Assembly: GCA_004794655.1 (NCBI GenBank)
Contig: SMMW01000555.1
Span: 8,577,001 to 8,641,000 of the forward strand
Direction: 5' to 3'
DNA: 64,000 bases
Source of the DNA: Marisa cornuarietis
Lineage: Eukaryota; Mollusca; Gastropoda; Architaenioglossa; Ampullariidae
Part shown: one piece after another, positions 61,589 to 64,000 of the stretch
Layout: each line of letters opens with the position of its first letter
How positions within the stretch are numbered: the first letter of the stretch is position 1
Translations under genes and position numbers: made by a program
Notes under the pieces: model-generated
What the model was told of the DNA's origin: nothing
Database searches by the model: none
Seen by the model: only the letters and a program-made list of their open reading frames with translations

Positions 61589-61622
<34 letters not shown>
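60898..61622. repeat. GATG-rich minisatellite
   Basis: About 720 bases made of GGATGGATGAT/GATTGATGAATG-type units in irregular order, ending in (GATG)n and (ATG)n runs. It lies in the intron after gene B exon 60691-60858. Confidence 0.9.
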
Positions 61623-61623
<1 letters not shown>

Positions 61624-61640
61624 TGGCATGTGTTCCACAG

Positions 61641-61685
61641 GTACTGTGTCGCCCCTCACCATCACCCTATCATTTTGTGATCTAG
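61641..61685 (+). CDS. Possible alternative last exon of gene B
   Basis: A good acceptor (GTGTTCCACAG) precedes a phase-0 frame of 14 codons ending in TAG, which would join cleanly to exon 60691-60858 and give a 253-residue protein. It has no counterpart in gene A, so it is either an alternative end or a chance frame. Confidence 0.3.
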   Translation, partial: VLCRPSPSPYHFVI

Positions 61686-62198
61686 ATGTCGTGTAATCAA
61701 AACAACGGCATGAGCGATTACGCTTTCCATTTTGACTATACTTGTCTGCTAATAAAAATATAAAGCTGCCTTCTCACAAGTGAATAAAAAAGGAATGTGC
61801 TGCCGTCGTTTGCATCCTAAGCCATACAAATTGAAAATGTACTTTATGGGGAAGAGCTTGTGTTAGAACACCAGAAGGAGCTAGAGAATTTTCCCAATTC
61901 CCCGAGAGAATCTTTGGAAGCTGAAACATTAAAAATGAAATACATTCGTATAAATTTTTCTAATAAAAGATTAACAGACAGATCTGAAAAACCTCTATGA
62001 TCTCAGTGTGATAGATATCCACGAAACACTACTACAAATATCATCTACTACCACATTTATTGCCTCTACCCTTTTGTTACTTCAGCTGCTGTCGATGTCA
62101 GCACAGTTAGACGTGTCAATTTTAGCAACAGCTTCTTCAATATTGATTCTTCTTAATCTTTGCGCTTCAAAAGATTCTTCCCTTTGAGCTCTTCGGGG

Positions 62199-62480
62199 TT
62201 CGTAGTTATGAAGCGAGGGCAAGTCGTTGCCCTGGTACAAAATGGGGAACTCAAGGAAAAAGAATCTTGTTTCCGAAGTTATAATTTGATGTTCAGACCA
62301 CGTGGACACTATTTTTCTTTACCCGAGGGCATCTATGGAACCAATTTATAACTAAGGCTCCAGTGGTCCCCGATGTCTGTACATTGCTTCATAACATCGG
62401 AAGCAAGACGCTTGCCCTTTAGTTTCCCCATGTTGGCCCAGGGAAACGACTTGGCTTCGCTTCATAACTACCGCTCCTAA
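62199..62480. mobile_element. MITE with about 55-bp terminal inverted repeats
   Basis: The left end CGTAGTTATGAAGCGAGGGC continues AAGTCGTTGCCCTGG, and the right end is its inverse (CCCAGGGAAACGACTTGGCT then TCGCTTCATAACTACC). The central ~160 bases are non-coding. No clear target duplication was resolved. Confidence 0.7.
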
Positions 62481-63539
62481 AGATGTACTGATGGTGATGA
62501 TAATTTTTTAGGGGAAAAATATCTAGCTGTAAGAAATAATTTTTCTTATTCAATATTCTATACCAATTTTATTTTACAGTAAGAACAGTGACGATAGAAG
62601 CCAAACTTATTCTTCTGATATCTGACATTATTAATCTAAAGTGAAACAGCGGTCTTGAAGTAATCATGACAAAACTTTGTTTCAAATCTACAAGTGTACA
62701 CGTGCGATATATAAAACACTGAAGAGAATATGACAGCAGAAGCAAAAGAGAACAGTTATTTAGAAAACAGTTTTATTCTACTGACTTATGTAGAAGATGG
62801 CTTTCCCTTTAGATCAGGTCAGCAAAAAATGCTCTGAAGTTAAAAGAAAATGAACAATCCTCGAGAAAACTAATCACATTACAAAGAAGTCAAGATACAA
62901 ATACCGTTTTGACATCTCCAGCGAAGGAGCATGGCCTAAGCTTTGTCTTTCAATGAACTAAGGTACTTTAATCAAAGCAGCACAGCAATATCCAACTTCA
63001 TGCCTCTGGTTTAAGTATCTCTAAATATAAGTTTTTGCTTACGTAGATGTTTGAAATGTCAAAAGGGATGAAACTAAAATTATAGTTATTGAGATGAAAT
63101 GTTACGATATGACATGTTAGCATGGCGCAAAGGTCTATGACAACTTTTTGAAAGACGGTTACAGTACTGTCAATATACGTATTTAGATACAATGTACATG
63201 AAATGTATGTATAGTTTTGATTTTTAAGTTCAAAAATTATTGCGTCGTTGAGAGGGAAGGCACTTGCAATCGGAACCTGTCAGAATTAGTTCTCAAGATA
63301 AAATCAAACAGTTCACAAAATTTGCGAACATCAGATTCACATCTTGTAAAAATTTCTACTAGAGAGAGAGTGACGAAGTGAAATGCATGACGGAAGATAC
63401 TGATTCAATGTAATGCACTGTTTTTGAAGTGTCACATGTATTTAATGTCTTCACACTTTCCTGCTTTTCGGTGACTTCTAAAGCAGATACTGTTATATCT
63501 GCGATACATGGGCCCTTCTTGATCAACCGTTGTGTTTTA

Positions 63540-64000
63540 ACATAAAAGTGTTAAATCATTTGCATAATTCTTATAAGTTAATTTAAGGGTTAACGATTAG
63601 GATGTCGACCACTACATATATTAGGGAAACCACCTCTCAGGCAACTCTTTCTTCGAAAAAAAACCCATTTGTTATTATTGTTTAAAGATCGTTACAACCA
63701 GGGAGCCTAAATTTGGCCTATGTGTCGAAGAAATACACAGCTAAGGAAAACTACTTTATTCCTCACAGACAATAATCATATCCTTTAAAAATAAAAACAA
63801 AATAGCTGGAGGGAAATGCAGTTTTGCCCACTGTTTATCGGTAGTAGATAAGTTCTTTTTTGCTAAAAGAGAAAGCAATTTTTTCAAGAAAAGTGTAATT
63901 GAAATATTTTAGGCTTTGAGCATCTGATCACATTATTTATTTCATTATAACACGCTTTTGCTACGTCGGTTTTTTTCTGAGCAATAGAGCAAATACATAT
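63540..64000 (+). other. Intron end preceding an exon 7 equivalent of gene B (outside window)
   Basis: 63890-64000 aligns with 37553-37660, the intron end directly before gene A exon 7. Shared blocks are AAATATTTTAG, then CATCTGATCACATTATTT against CCTCTGATCACTTTATTT, CACGCTTTTG against CACTCTTTTG, and GTTTTTTTCTGAGCAATAGA against ATTTTTTCTTGGAGTAATGG. In gene A the exon starts about 25 bases after the matching point, so gene B's next exon should begin within a few tens of bases past 64000. Confidence 0.65.

Noticed and set aside
62082..62351. Overlapping frames of 63-75 aa
   Set aside because: They lie across a MITE inverted repeat and have no similarity to known proteins.

Overview
This is eukaryotic nuclear DNA: AT-rich, with genes split by GT-AG introns, long (CA)n/(TG)n tracts, tRNA-derived SINEs, several LINE remnants, DNA transposons and one almost complete LTR retrotransposon. 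The protein families and repeats suggest a marine or freshwater invertebrate, most likely a mollusc (gastropod-like). That assignment is inference; no mitochondrial or rRNA marker is present.

Region 1 (1-10.5 kb, minus strand) is a nearly complete very-long/long-chain acyl-CoA synthetase of the bubblegum family (ACSBG). I could build 16 coding exons that join in frame into about 790 residues. A degenerate LINE and a cysteine-rich orphan ORF lie in its introns. Region 2 (10.5-18.3 kb) holds no convincing gene. It carries a tRNA-type SINE, an inverted-repeat MITE built from short GGGGATTAA-type subrepeats, and a 196-bp hAT-like MITE with a perfect 8-bp target duplication. Region 3 (18,360-26,025) is one 7.7-kb DNA transposon with very long terminal inverted repeats, TAT/ATA ends, a 6-bp target duplication and a broken integrase-like (DDE) transposase; the features best fit the IS3EU superfamily. 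An L2/CR1-type LINE and a SINE are nested inside. A 976-bp internally deleted relative sits at 44.26-45.23 kb.

Region 4 (30-64 kb, plus strand) is the most interesting part: two tandem paralogous genes for CALHM-like (calcium homeostasis modulator) large-pore channel subunits. Gene A (30,061-39,288) is complete in nine coding exons (343 residues). Gene B (42,895 to beyond the window) has the same exon plan and phases over its membrane part, but its cytosolic side carries dense cysteine clusters. Both encode a related helical C-terminal module. Intergenic DNA between them contains a diverged segmental duplication. The introns have absorbed RTE-type LINE fragments and, in gene B, a young 7.7-kb Ty3/gypsy-type retrotransposon whose integrase lies upstream of reverse transcriptase (Gmr1-like order). 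The last ~120 bases of the window align with the sequence just upstream of gene A exon 7, so gene B continues off the right edge.

The ACSBG and CALHM genes show no functional link; the window is an ordinary mosaic of host genes and mobile DNA. Exon borders were placed by eye from splice sites, phase and paralogy or family similarity, and have not been checked against transcripts.
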